From the NCBI RefSeq assembly GCF_022678625.1, contig NZ_JALBYQ010000001.1, positions 1,043,895 to 1,107,894 of the forward strand: DNA of 64,000 bases, in the 5' to 3' direction. Shown in pieces: positions 34,901 to 43,606 of the stretch. Below the pieces are notes generated by a model, which saw only the letters and a list, made by a program, of their open reading frames with translations, searched no databases and was not told the origin of the DNA. Numbering within the stretch: the first letter of the stretch is position 1; every line of letters begins with the position of its first letter. Source of the DNA: Aliiroseovarius subalbicans (GTDB lineage: Bacteria > Pseudomonadota > Alphaproteobacteria > Rhodobacterales > Rhodobacteraceae). A program made the position numbers and the translations under genes.

Positions 34901-36034
34901 ATGGCCCGCAAAGAGCCCCCCTTCACCATCGGCGTGGAAGAGGAATACCTTCTGGTCGACCGCGAAAGCCTGGCCCTGACCGAGGCGCCCGAAGGGTTGA
35001 TGGAAGATTGCAAGACCGAGCTTGAAGGCCAGGTCAGTCCGGAATTCCTGCAATGCCAGATCGAGATCGGCACAAGGGTCTGCGCCAATGTCGGTGAGGC
35101 ACGCGAGGATCTGAGGCGGTTGCGATCGACGGTGGCAAAACACGCGGCCAAATACGGGCTGGCCCCGATCGCCGCCAGCTGCCACCCGTTTTCCGAATGG
35201 AAAAAGCAGCATCACACCGACAAGGACCGCTATAACGACCTGCGCCGCGACCTGGCCGGCGTGTCCCGCCGGCTGGTGATCTGCGGCATGCATGTGCATG
35301 TGGGCATCGACGACCCCGACACGCGGGTCGATATCATCAACCAGTTGACTTACTTTCTGCCGCATCTGCTGGCGCTGTCAGCTTCCTCGCCGTTCTGGCA
35401 GGGGGAAGACACCGGACTTGCCTCGTATCGCCTGACCATTTTCGACAACCTGCCGCGCACCGGCCTGCCGCCGCGGTTGAACAGCTGGTCGGAATACGAA
35501 CGTTCCGTGAATGCGCTGGTCGATATCGGCCTGATCGAAGACAGTTCGAAAATCTGGTGGGACTTGCGTCCGTCCTCACGCTTTCCCACGATCGAGGCGC
35601 GGATCTGCGATGTTGCCCCGCGGCTGGAAACGACACTGTCCCTGGCCGCACTGATCCAATCGCTAACCCGGATGCTGTGGCGGCTGCGCGCGAAGAACCA
35701 GCGCTGGCGTATCTATGATAACTTTCTGACCTCGGAAAACCGCTGGCGCGCGCAGCGCTATGGCACTTCGGCCGGTTTGATTGACTTTGGCAAGCGTGAA
35801 GTCATTGATTTTCCATACCTTCTGGAGGAAATGATCGATCTTGTGCGTGAAGACGCCGAGGCGTTGGGATGCGTCGAAGAGGTGGAAGGCGCGCGCGCAA
35901 TCATTGTCAGCGGCACCTCAGCGGACCGCCAACGCAGCGTTTTCCGGGATAGCGTTCAAGCCGACAAGCCAGTCGAGGAAGCGTTGCGCGATGTCGTGCG
36001 GCATCTGATCGAAGAGTTCCACGCTGACCTTTAG
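34901..36034 (+). CDS. GCS2-family carboxylate-amine ligase (YbdK-like)
   Basis: The 377-residue protein starts [20 protein letters not shown], the signature of the glutamate-cysteine ligase type 2/YbdK family, which ligates a carboxylate to an amine with [20 protein letters not shown] contains the conserved metal-binding His residues, and [14 protein letters not shown] and [17 protein letters not shown] segments complete the fold. YbdK-type members usually have weak gamma-glutamylcysteine ligase activity and an uncertain main substrate, so I leave the gene symbol empty. A GGGAGGA ribosome binding site precedes the ATG at 34901. Confidence 0.88.
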   Translation: MARKEPPFTIGVEEEYLLVDRESLALTEAPEGLMEDCKTELEGQVSPEFLQCQIEIGTRVCANVGEAREDLRRLRSTVAKHAAKYGLAPIAASCHPFSEWKKQHHTDKDRYNDLRRDLAGVSRRLVICGMHVHVGIDDPDTRVDIINQLTYFLPHLLALSASSPFWQGEDTGLASYRLTIFDNLPRTGLPPRLNSWSEYERSVNALVDIGLIEDSSKIWWDLRPSSRFPTIEARICDVAPRLETTLSLAALIQSLTRMLWRLRAKNQRWRIYDNFLTSENRWRAQRYGTSAGLIDFGKREVIDFPYLLEEMIDLVREDAEALGCVEEVEGARAIIVSGTSADRQRSVFRDSVQADKPVEEALRDVVRHLIEEFHADL

Positions 36035-36177
36035 GGGCATGCGGACTTAACCCAAAAGCCCAGCCCGTTTTTTTGTAAGAAACGCGGGGCACTGCGCCGG
36101 TTTTCACCTTGCAAAATTCCTGTAAGGATTGGCACGTAAACAGGCCACCAACTCGACACGCGCGCGGAGATATGCCC

Positions 36178-37323
36178 ATGGATTTCGCCCTTTCAGAAGA
36201 ACAACAAGCCATTTTCGATATGGCCCATGCCTTTGGCCAGGAACACATCGCCCCCAACGCGATGGCCTGGGAACGGGACGGCACGATCCCGAAAGAGCTG
36301 TGGACGGAAATCGCCCAGCTGGGCTTTGGTGGCCTCTATGTGTCCGAAGATTTTGGCGGCACCGGGCTGACTCGTCTTGACGCAACCCTGGTGTTCGAAG
36401 CCCTCGCCATGTCCTGCCCCGCCGTCGGATCGTTCCTGTCGATCCACAACATGTGCGGCGGCATGATCGATAAGTTCGGCTCGGAAGAGACCAAGCAGAA
36501 ATGGCTGCCCGATCTATGCACGATGGAAAAGGTGTTTTCCTACTGCCTGACCGAACCCGGCTCTGGCTCGGACGCCGCGGCTTTGCGCACCCGGGCGGAA
36601 AAGACCAACGAAGGTTTTTCGCTGACCGGCACCAAGGCGTTCATCTCGGGCGGTGGTTACTCCGACGCCTATGTCACGATGGTGCGCACCGGGGAGGACG
36701 GCCCGAAGGGTATCTCGACCGTGGTGGTCGAAGATGGCGCGCCTGGCCTGTCCTTTGGCGGGCTCGAAGAAAAGATGGGGTGGAAAGCCCAGCCCACCGC
36801 GCAGGTTCAATTTGACGACTGCAAAGTTCCCGCCGACAACCTGATCGGCGAAGAGGGCAAGGGCTTCACCTATGCCATGGCCGGGCTGGACGGTGGACGT
36901 CTGAACATCGCCGCCTCGGCACTTGGGGGCGCGCAGAACGCGCTGGACCTGACCCTGACCTATATGGGCGAACGCAAGGCGTTCGGTCGTTCGATCGACC
37001 AGTTCCAGGCGCTGCAGTTTCGACTGGCCGAGATGGAAACGAAGCTGCAATCGGCCCGCACCTTCCTGCGCCAGGCTGCCTGGAAGCTGGACAACAAGGC
37101 CCACGACGCGTCGAAATTCTGTGCGATGGCAAAGCTTTACGTTACCGACGCCAGTTTCGACGTTGCCAATGGCTGTCTGCAGCTGCACGGCGGCTATGGC
37201 TACCTGGCCGACTACGGCATAGAAAAGATCGTTCGTGATCTGCGCGTGCACCAGATCCTGGAAGGCACCAACGAAATCATGCGTCTGATCGTGTCGCGCC
37301 AGATGCTGGCGGATCGCGGCTGA
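36178..37323 (+). CDS. Acyl-CoA dehydrogenase, isobutyryl-CoA dehydrogenase-like
   Basis: The 381-residue flavoprotein has the acyl-CoA dehydrogenase motifs YCLTEPGSGSDAAALRTRAEK and VFEALAMSCPAVGSFLSIHNMCGG, with the C-terminal LHGGYGYLADYGIEKIVRDLRVHQILEGTNEIMRLI stretch typical of the family. The surrounding mms genes make isobutyryl-CoA the likely substrate in the valine route, although short-chain specificity cannot be read from the sequence. I chose the second ATG (36178), with GGAGA at 36166; the ATG at 36172 would be too close to the ribosome binding site. It overlaps the next gene by one base. Confidence 0.9.
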   Translation: MDFALSEEQQAIFDMAHAFGQEHIAPNAMAWERDGTIPKELWTEIAQLGFGGLYVSEDFGGTGLTRLDATLVFEALAMSCPAVGSFLSIHNMCGGMIDKFGSEETKQKWLPDLCTMEKVFSYCLTEPGSGSDAAALRTRAEKTNEGFSLTGTKAFISGGGYSDAYVTMVRTGEDGPKGISTVVVEDGAPGLSFGGLEEKMGWKAQPTAQVQFDDCKVPADNLIGEEGKGFTYAMAGLDGGRLNIAASALGGAQNALDLTLTYMGERKAFGRSIDQFQALQFRLAEMETKLQSARTFLRQAAWKLDNKAHDASKFCAMAKLYVTDASFDVANGCLQLHGGYGYLADYGIEKIVRDLRVHQILEGTNEIMRLIVSRQMLADRG

Positions 37324-38345
37324 TGTCGGATATCCATGTCCGCAAGGAAGGCCGCGCTGGCCGGATCACGCTGACACGCCCCAAGGCGCTGAACGCGGTC
37401 ACCTATGACATGTGTCTGGCGATCGAGGTGGCGCTGGACGCCTGGCGCGACGATGACGACGTGACGCTGGTAATCCTGGATGCCGAGGGCGACAAAGCCT
37501 TTTCCGCAGGTGGCGACATCGCGGACCTCTATGCCACCGGCAAGGCCGGTGATTTCGGCTTCGGTCAGACCTTTTGGCGCGATGAATACCGGATGAACGC
37601 CAAGATCCACGAATATGCCAAGCCCATCGTGTCCTTTCTGCAAGGATTCACCATGGGCGGCGGCATGGGCGTGGGGTGCCACGGCTCGCACCGGATCGTC
37701 GGCGAAAGCAGCCAGATCGCGATGCCCGAAGTCGGGATCGGCCTTGTGCCGGACGTGGGCGGCTCGATGATCCTGGCGAATGCGCCGGGGCATCTGGGTG
37801 CCTATGCGGGCACCACCGGGGCGCGGATGAACGCGGGCGACGCGATCGAAATTGGCTTTGCCGACATGTTCATTTCCCAGGCGAATTGGCCAGAGATGAT
37901 CGCAAAGCTCGTCGAAACCGGAAATATTAAAATTCTGCGAGCCGAACCGGCGCCGAACGGGGTCATTCACGCGGATAAAGCTGAAATAGATCAACTCTTC
38001 GATGTGACCACCCTGCCTGATCTGCTGTCGAACCTACGCAGATCGGACAGTGAGTTTTCGCAAAAGACGCTGAAAACCATCCTGCGCAACTCCCCCTTGT
38101 CTGTCGGCTTCACCTTGGAGATGCTGGCCCGCCTGAAGGGGGTCACGGACATTCGCACCGCGCTGGACCTGGAATACAGGTTCACCTTTCGCGCGATGGA
38201 GCACGGCGATTTCATCGAAGGCATTCGCGCCGCGATCATCGACAAGGATCGCAGCCCGAACTGGAAACATGACGCCGACAGCTTGCCGCAACAGGCGATT
38301 GACACCATGCTGGCGCCGCTGGGCGACAACGCACTGACATTCTGA
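37323..38345 (+). CDS. 3-hydroxyisobutyryl-CoA hydrolase
   Basis: The enzyme releases 3-hydroxyisobutyrate from its CoA ester, the fourth step of valine breakdown. The 340-residue protein is longer than simple hydratases because of a C-terminal helical extension, which is typical of HIBYL-CoA hydrolases. It has AFSAGGDIADLY and the active-site segment MPEVGIGLVPDVGGS with Glu and Asp as in this family. It overlaps the upstream dehydrogenase stop by one base (TGATG) and is followed by mmsB 12 bases later. Confidence 0.9.
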   Translation: MSDIHVRKEGRAGRITLTRPKALNAVTYDMCLAIEVALDAWRDDDDVTLVILDAEGDKAFSAGGDIADLYATGKAGDFGFGQTFWRDEYRMNAKIHEYAKPIVSFLQGFTMGGGMGVGCHGSHRIVGESSQIAMPEVGIGLVPDVGGSMILANAPGHLGAYAGTTGARMNAGDAIEIGFADMFISQANWPEMIAKLVETGNIKILRAEPAPNGVIHADKAEIDQLFDVTTLPDLLSNLRRSDSEFSQKTLKTILRNSPLSVGFTLEMLARLKGVTDIRTALDLEYRFTFRAMEHGDFIEGIRAAIIDKDRSPNWKHDADSLPQQAIDTMLAPLGDNALTF

Positions 38346-38357
38346 GGAGAACACGCC

Positions 38358-39230
38358 ATGAAAATCGGATTTATCGGACTGGGCAACATGGGTGGCCCGA
38401 TGGCCGCGAACCTAGCCAAGGCGGGTCACGAGGTGACCGGGTTTGACATGGCGGATGTCGCGATTGACGGCGTGATGAAGGCGTCCAGCGGGCCCGAGGC
38501 AGCCACAGGCGCGGACGTGGTCATCACCATGCTGCCCAACGGTCAGATCCTACGCGCCGTTGCCGCCGAGATCATCCCGGCCATGTCCAAGGGTGCGGCG
38601 CTGGTCGATTGCTCGACCGTGGACGTGGAAAGCGCGCGTGCTGTATCCAATGATGCCGCAGCCTCCGGCCTGCTGTTCGTTGATGCCCCCGTGTCGGGCG
38701 GTGTGGGCGGCGCGGCCGGTGGCACGCTGACCTTCATGGCGGGCGGTAGCCCGGACGCCTTCGCCAAGGCCGAACCGCTGTTTGACATCATGGGGCAGAA
38801 AGCCGTGCATTGCGGTGACGCAGGCGCAGGTCAGTCCGCCAAGATCTGTAACAACATGATCCTGGGCGTGACCATGGCAGCCACCTGCGAAGCCTTTGCC
38901 TTGGCTGACAAATTGGGGCTGGACCGGCAAAAGATGTTCGACGTCGTGTCGACGTCGTCGGGCTACAGCTGGACGATGAATGCCTATTGCCCCGCCCCTG
39001 GTGTGGGCCCGCAATCGCCTGCCGACAACGACTACCAGCCCGGCTTTGCCGCCGAGCTGATGTTGAAGGACCTGCGCCTGTCGCAGCAGGCCGCCGAAGC
39101 GGTGGACGCCGACACCCCGATGGGCGAACGCGCGACCCAGCTTTACACCGATTTCGTCGATAACGAAGATGGGCTGGGCAAGGATTTCTCGGCCATGTTG
39201 CCGCGCTTTGAAAAACGCTCTCGCGGCTAA
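38358..39230 (+). CDS. mmsB: 3-hydroxyisobutyrate dehydrogenase
   Basis: MmsB oxidises 3-hydroxyisobutyrate to methylmalonate semialdehyde with NAD, feeding MmsA. The 290-residue protein has the beta-hydroxyacid dehydrogenase N-terminus MKIGFIGLGNMGGPMAANLAKAGH, the substrate-binding DAPVSGGVGGAAGGTLTFMAGG and the catalytic Lys in GAGQSAKICNNMILG. AGGAGAACACGCC precedes the ATG. It is the last valine gene here and closes the pathway encoded by mmsA, the acyl-CoA dehydrogenase and the hydrolase. Confidence 0.96.
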   Translation: MKIGFIGLGNMGGPMAANLAKAGHEVTGFDMADVAIDGVMKASSGPEAATGADVVITMLPNGQILRAVAAEIIPAMSKGAALVDCSTVDVESARAVSNDAAASGLLFVDAPVSGGVGGAAGGTLTFMAGGSPDAFAKAEPLFDIMGQKAVHCGDAGAGQSAKICNNMILGVTMAATCEAFALADKLGLDRQKMFDVVSTSSGYSWTMNAYCPAPGVGPQSPADNDYQPGFAAELMLKDLRLSQQAAEAVDADTPMGERATQLYTDFVDNEDGLGKDFSAMLPRFEKRSRG

Positions 39231-39255
39231 GGCGCAGGGCGGCTAGGCTCGCCTC

Positions 39256-39912
39256 ATGAGCTGGACCCAGGACGCACCGGACATTACCGGGCTGGACGCC
39301 CCTGCCCGCGCGCTGCTTGATACGCTCGCGCCGGTTGATGTGCCGTCGGGTGCGGTTCTGTTTTGCCCGGGAGAAACGGTCAAAGGCTATGTCGTCATGC
39401 TGTCGGGTCAGGTTGACGTGCAGTTGATCGGCCCCAACGGGCGCGACATTCTGCTCTATCGTGTGGCCCCCGGGCAATCCTGCATCCAGTCGACGCTGGG
39501 TCTTCTGGGGGGTGATGCCTACTCGGCCGAGGCAACGGCGGATGGCGCCGCACGCCTTGTGCTGATCCCGCGCGATGTGTTCTTTGCGCTGCTGGACAGT
39601 TCGCCAGGGTTTCGCCGCCTGGTCTTTTCCGCCTTTGCCGAACGCATGCAATCGATGATGCAACTTGTTGAAAACGTATCATTTCTTCCGGTCGAGGCGC
39701 GGCTGGCCGGGTTGATCCTGGACCGGGCCGAGGGCAGCACCCTGCGGATGACCCAGGCCGACATGGCCACCGCAATCGGCTCGGCGCGCGAGGTCGTGTC
39801 GCGGCGGTTGGACAAATGGGCCAAAGCCGGCATCGTGGCGCAGGATCGCGGGCTGGTGCGCCTTTTGAACCCCGCCGCGCTGATCGACCTCAGGGACAAG
39901 TCCGCTATGTGA
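39256..39912 (+). CDS. Crp/Fnr-family transcriptional regulator
   Basis: The 218-residue protein has a cyclic-nucleotide-like N-terminal domain (VLFCPGETVKGYVVMLSGQVDVQLIG, LYRVAPGQSCIQST) and a C-terminal Crp helix-turn-helix (MTQADMATAIGSAREVVSRRLDKW). It lacks the N-terminal Cys cluster of FNR. Two cysteines lie in the sensor domain (FCPGE and SCIQST), which could respond to redox, but that is inference. It begins 25 bases after mmsB and is followed by a DUF2892 membrane protein, a pairing often seen in roseobacters. Confidence 0.9.
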   Translation: MSWTQDAPDITGLDAPARALLDTLAPVDVPSGAVLFCPGETVKGYVVMLSGQVDVQLIGPNGRDILLYRVAPGQSCIQSTLGLLGGDAYSAEATADGAARLVLIPRDVFFALLDSSPGFRRLVFSAFAERMQSMMQLVENVSFLPVEARLAGLILDRAEGSTLRMTQADMATAIGSAREVVSRRLDKWAKAGIVAQDRGLVRLLNPAALIDLRDKSAM

Positions 39913-39978
39913 CCTCGTCACGTGCCTTTGCGGATTGCGGGGCGTAGACTCACCTCAGACAGAGGAAAGGAGTCTCTC

Positions 39979-40170
39979 ATGTTGAAGAAAAACGAAGGCA
40001 ACCTGGATCGTATCCTGCGCGTTGTGGTCGGCTTGGCGCTGGTCGCATGGGCCCTGTTCGGCGGTCCGGTCTGGGCTTGGATCGGGATCATCCCGCTGGC
40101 AACCGGTGCACTCGGGTCTTGCCCGCTGTATTCGCTGGTCGGGATCAACACGTGCCCGATGAAGAAGTAA
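39979..40170 (+). CDS. DUF2892 small membrane protein
   Basis: The 63-residue protein starts MLKKNEGNLDRILRVVVGLALV and contains two hydrophobic helices with the segment GSCPLYSLVGINTCPMKK, characteristic of the DUF2892 (YgaP C-terminal) family. The two cysteines are conserved in the family. AGGAAAGGAG precedes the ATG at 39979. It is next to the Crp-family gene; the partnership suggests a regulated envelope or sulfur-related role, but its function is not established. Confidence 0.85.
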   Translation: MLKKNEGNLDRILRVVVGLALVAWALFGGPVWAWIGIIPLATGALGSCPLYSLVGINTCPMKK

Positions 40171-40188
40171 CCCTTCTTGCGAAACGTT

Positions 40189-40220
40189 AAAACGCCGGGC
40201 TGTGACGGCCCGGCGTTTTT
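40189..40220. terminator. Bidirectional terminator between DUF2892 gene and dctM
   Basis: AAAACGCCGGGC and GCCCGGCGTTTT form a 12-bp perfect stem around a 7-base loop, with six T residues on the plus strand and A-rich flank on the other. Confidence 0.9.
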
Positions 40221-40238
40221 TGTGTGCAGGTTTTCGGA

Positions 40239-41630
40239 TCAATGCGTGATGATCTCTGGTCCCATCAACATCGTCGGCAGCCAGGTCGACAGGAACGGGA
40301 TGTAGGTCACCATGATCAGGAAGACAAAGAGCACGGCCAGGAACGGCAGCGCGGCCCTCACGACCCGCATCATCGGCATCCCGGCCACGCCAGAGGTGAC
40401 GAACAGGTTGAGCCCAACCGGTGGGGTGATCATTCCGATTTCCATGTTAACCACCATGATGATGCCAAGGTGGATCGGGTCCACGCCCAGCTCGATCGCG
40501 ATCGGGAAGACCAGCGGCGCGACAATCACGATAAGGCCCGAAGGTTCCATGAACTGACCACCAATCAGCAGGATGATGTTGACGATGATCAGGAACATGA
40601 TCTTGCCAAAGCCCGCTGACAGCATCGCCCCCGCGATCTGCTGCGGGATTTGTTCATCGGTCAGGACATGCTTCAGGATCAAGGCATTGGCGATGATGAA
40701 CATGAGGGTGATGGTCAGGCGCCCGGCTTCAAACAGCGTGTCGCGGGTATCGCGGTGGAAAAACGCGGTAACGATCGCCACCGGTTTTTGGAGCACGCTT
40801 TTTTTGCCCTCGCCCCTGTCCGCCAACGGCCCCATGTCACGATAGATGAAGCTGGCCACAAAGAAGGCATAGACGGATGCGACAGCAGCCGCTTCGGTGG
40901 GGGTGAACAATGCGCCGGTGATGCCGGGGATGCCATAAATGCCGACCATGATGATCACGATGAGCAGCAGGCCCCAGACCGCGTCTGCGAACGAGGTCCA
41001 GACCTCGCCCCAGCCCTGGAAGTCGCCCTTGGGCATGTTCTTGATCGTCGCGATCACATAGATCGCGATCATCAGCATCAGGCCTGCCATAAGGCCGGGA
41101 ATGACGCCTGCCAGGAACATGCGCCCGACACTGACCTCGACGGCGGATGCATAGACCACCATGACGATCGACGGCGGGATCAGGATACCCAGTGTGCCCG
41201 CGTTACAGATGACGCCGGCAGCGAAATCCTTGGTGTATCCGACCTGGCGCATCGCCGCGATGACGATGGTGCCGATGGCGACCACGGTGGCCGGGGAGGA
41301 CCCCGACAGGGCCGCGAACAGCATGCAGGCAAAGACGCCAGCAATCGCCAGCCCGCCGCGCAAATGCCCCACGCAGGCGATGGAAAAGCGGATGATCCGC
41401 TGGGCCACACCGCCGGTCGACATGAAGCTGGACGCCAGGATGAAGAACGGGATCGCCAGCAGCGTGTAGTGCCCGGCTTCAGCCTGATAAAAGCTCTGTG
41501 CGACCGAGGCCAGCGAGGTTTCAGAGAAGACCAGAAGGAAGATGATCGAGCTCAGGCCAAGCGAAATCGCGATTGGCACGCCGATCAGCAGAAGGCCCAC
41601 GACCATGGCAAAGAGAAAGACGACATCCAT
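40239..41630 (-). CDS. dctM: TRAP transporter large permease DctM
   Basis: DctM is the twelve-helix ion-coupled permease of tripartite TRAP transporters. The 463-residue protein is a membrane protein throughout, with the family segment SGSSPATVVAIGTIVIAAMRQVGY and the C-terminal ITPPVGLNLFVTSGVAGMPMMRV. It is about 30 residues longer than the usual DctM because of a charged cytoplasmic loop (RDMGPLADRGEGKKSVL). GGGAGGA precedes the ATG. It follows dctQ by three bases and is the last gene of the operon. Confidence 0.95.
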   Translation of the reverse strand: MDVVFLFAMVVGLLLIGVPIAISLGLSSIIFLLVFSETSLASVAQSFYQAEAGHYTLLAIPFFILASSFMSTGGVAQRIIRFSIACVGHLRGGLAIAGVFACMLFAALSGSSPATVVAIGTIVIAAMRQVGYTKDFAAGVICNAGTLGILIPPSIVMVVYASAVEVSVGRMFLAGVIPGLMAGLMLMIAIYVIATIKNMPKGDFQGWGEVWTSFADAVWGLLLIVIIMVGIYGIPGITGALFTPTEAAAVASVYAFFVASFIYRDMGPLADRGEGKKSVLQKPVAIVTAFFHRDTRDTLFEAGRLTITLMFIIANALILKHVLTDEQIPQQIAGAMLSAGFGKIMFLIIVNIILLIGGQFMEPSGLIVIVAPLVFPIAIELGVDPIHLGIIMVVNMEIGMITPPVGLNLFVTSGVAGMPMMRVVRAALPFLAVLFVFLIMVTYIPFLSTWLPTMLMGPEIITH

Positions 41631-41633
41631 GGC

Positions 41634-42293
41634 TTATTCCTCCCACTGGTGGTCTTTGATGTGTTCGATCTCGTCCTCGACCTCGTGGCTGACGATCAGC
41701 CCATCGGCCTGGCCGCGCCAGACACGGATCGTTGCCTGAATGAACCGCCAAAGCAGCAGGGCAGCACCGACGGGCAGGATCGCATAGGGGATCACCCGCG
41801 GCAGCTTGTCATAGGTTTCACCCTGGTTGATCAGAGGCTCCAGAAATCTGAGGAAGTCCAGCATCGGCACCTGGTCGGTGATGTACCAGGCCTGGTCGCG
41901 AGTCTTTTCGAAACCGGTCGGAAACCAGCGACCCGAGGTGCGGTCAAGCGCGGCATAGGGCGCCCAATAGTCCCAGGCGCCTTTCAGAAGAAGGAACGAA
42001 TAGACGATGCAGATCACCCCGACAATCAGCGCCACGCTCCGGCGTGCACGGGGCGACAACAAGTTGGTGATCGCGTCCACACCCAAATGGGCGGTGATCT
42101 TCACGCCATAAGAAATGCCGAAAATGACCAGCCAGGCGAACAGGATCAAGGTGACTTCAAGTCCCCAGATCAGACCCGAATTGAAAACATACCGCATGAC
42201 CACGTTCACGAACGTGATCATCGTCATCAGGCCAAGAATCAGCGCGATTGCCGTCTCCTCAAAGCCCGCTTTGTGTGGTGTTCCTGCGCTCAT
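41634..42293 (-). CDS. dctQ: TRAP transporter small permease DctQ
   Basis: DctQ is the four-helix small membrane subunit that pairs with DctM. The 219-residue protein has the TRAP small-subunit opening FEETAIALILGLMTMITFVNVVMRYVFNSG and three more hydrophobic helices. The start is the ATG at 42293 after GGGAGGGGACC; the frame continues upstream without homology. It is unusually long for the family because of an inserted periplasmic stretch between helices three and four. Confidence 0.92.
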   Translation of the reverse strand: MSAGTPHKAGFEETAIALILGLMTMITFVNVVMRYVFNSGLIWGLEVTLILFAWLVIFGISYGVKITAHLGVDAITNLLSPRARRSVALIVGVICIVYSFLLLKGAWDYWAPYAALDRTSGRWFPTGFEKTRDQAWYITDQVPMLDFLRFLEPLINQGETYDKLPRVIPYAILPVGAALLLWRFIQATIRVWRGQADGLIVSHEVEDEIEHIKDHQWEE

Positions 42294-42359
42294 CCCGGTC
42301 CCCTCCCGATGGCGGCATGGCCCGGCGACGTGCCGGACCATGCGGTTTTTTCCTGTGCC

Positions 42360-43361
42360 TTAGTGCTGCGCGTTGATCGCCTGTGCAGCAGCGATGTTGT
42401 CGGCGCCTACGTCAGCCTCGAACTGCGACCAGACGGGCTTCATCGCCGCGACCCAGGCCATGCGCTGCTCATCGTTCAGCTGGCGCACCATGCCACCGGC
42501 GTCGACCACCGACTGCTTGGCGGCTTCGTTCACCGCGAAGGCTTCGCCGTTGCGGGTCATGGTGACCTCTTTCATGATCGTGGCCAGCTGGTCACGCACA
42601 TCGGCGTCCAGGCCTTCCCACCAGTCCACGTTGGTCACGACCAGATAGTCGATGATGCCGTGGTTGGTTTCGGTCACGCCGTCCTGCACTTCGAAGAACT
42701 TCTTGCCATAGATGTTGGACCAGGTGTTTTCCTGCCCGTCGACAACGCCGGTCTGCAGCGCGCCGTAGACTTCGGAGAATGCCATCGGCTGCGGGCTTGC
42801 GCCGATCGCTTCCATCTGCGCCACCAGAACGTCCGACGTCTGGACCCGGAACTTCAGCCCGGCAGCATCCGTCGGCATTTCAAGCGGCTTGTTGGCCGAG
42901 AATTGCTTCAGACCATTGTGCCAGAAGGCCAAGCCCAGAAGTCCGCGGCGGGTCATGCTTTCCTTCATCGCCTGTCCGGTGTCGGATTGCTGGAACGCGT
43001 CCACCGCATCCATGTTCTTGAACATGAACGGCAGGTCGAAAATACGGAATTGCTTGGTGAAGGCTTCGAATTTCGACAGCGACGGAGCCGCCAGCTGAAC
43101 GTCGCCCTGAAGCATCGCCTCAAGCACCTGGTTGTCGTTGTACAGGGTCGAGTTCGGGAACACCTCCATGCAGGCCTTGCCGTTCATCTCGTCGTTCACG
43201 CGCTGCTCCAGCAGCGAGGCGGCGATGCCCTTGGGGTGTTTGTCGGAATTGGTGACGTGGCTGAACTTGATGACGATTTCACCTGCGTCGCAGGCGGCAG
43301 TTGCCGTGTTTGCGGTCACGGCCAGGGCAAGGGCCGTGGCGGCCATGGTCAGAAATTTCAT
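42360..43361 (-). CDS. dctP: TRAP transporter substrate-binding protein DctP
   Basis: DctP binds C4-dicarboxylates or a related organic acid in the periplasm and delivers it to DctQM. The 333-residue protein has a signal peptide (MKFLTMAATALALAVTANTA) and the DctP signature IVIKFSHVTNSDKHPKG ... FPNSTLYNDNQVLEAMLQGDVQLAAPS. The Arg of the carboxylate-binding site is in GLKFRVQTSD. CTGGGAGGACACAGCAT precedes the ATG. It is the first gene of the transporter operon; the DctD-type operator lies about 220 bases upstream. Confidence 0.95.
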   Translation of the reverse strand: MKFLTMAATALALAVTANTATAACDAGEIVIKFSHVTNSDKHPKGIAASLLEQRVNDEMNGKACMEVFPNSTLYNDNQVLEAMLQGDVQLAAPSLSKFEAFTKQFRIFDLPFMFKNMDAVDAFQQSDTGQAMKESMTRRGLLGLAFWHNGLKQFSANKPLEMPTDAAGLKFRVQTSDVLVAQMEAIGASPQPMAFSEVYGALQTGVVDGQENTWSNIYGKKFFEVQDGVTETNHGIIDYLVVTNVDWWEGLDADVRDQLATIMKEVTMTRNGEAFAVNEAAKQSVVDAGGMVRQLNDEQRMAWVAAMKPVWSQFEADVGADNIAAAQAINAQH

Positions 43362-43578
43362 ATGCTGTGTCCTCCCAGACAGAAAGTATCAGGCACCCGA
43401 ACGGGCGCGTGGGCGTATTTGGGCACGGGCGGCGGGTTGGCTCAAGGAAAACGGAGTTCACGGACAGGGAAGGTCAGTTTCTTGTGGTTTTGCAAAGAGT
43501 TGTTCTGGGAAAGGCGTTTATCAAACGACCGGTCCAAGCGACGATTGAGCGGTATATCACACAGACGCGGAACAGACT

Positions 43579-43596
43579 TGTGCGAAAATCCGCACA
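43579..43596. promoter_or_regulatory. Inverted repeat TGTGCG-N6-CGCACA, DctD-type operator
   Basis: Perfect 6-bp inverted repeats TGTGCG and CGCACA flank a 6-base spacer. The spacing and sequence resemble the DctD upstream activating sites known for dctA in rhizobia, from memory. It lies about 218 bases upstream of the dctP start and 11 bases beyond the dctD stop. Confidence 0.55.
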
Positions 43597-43606
43597 GTCC
43601 ATCGAG

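Noticed and set aside
43481..43520. Sigma-54 promoter upstream of dctP.
   Set aside because: The closest match reads AGAACAA-CTCT-TTGC, with GA instead of the required GG at -24.
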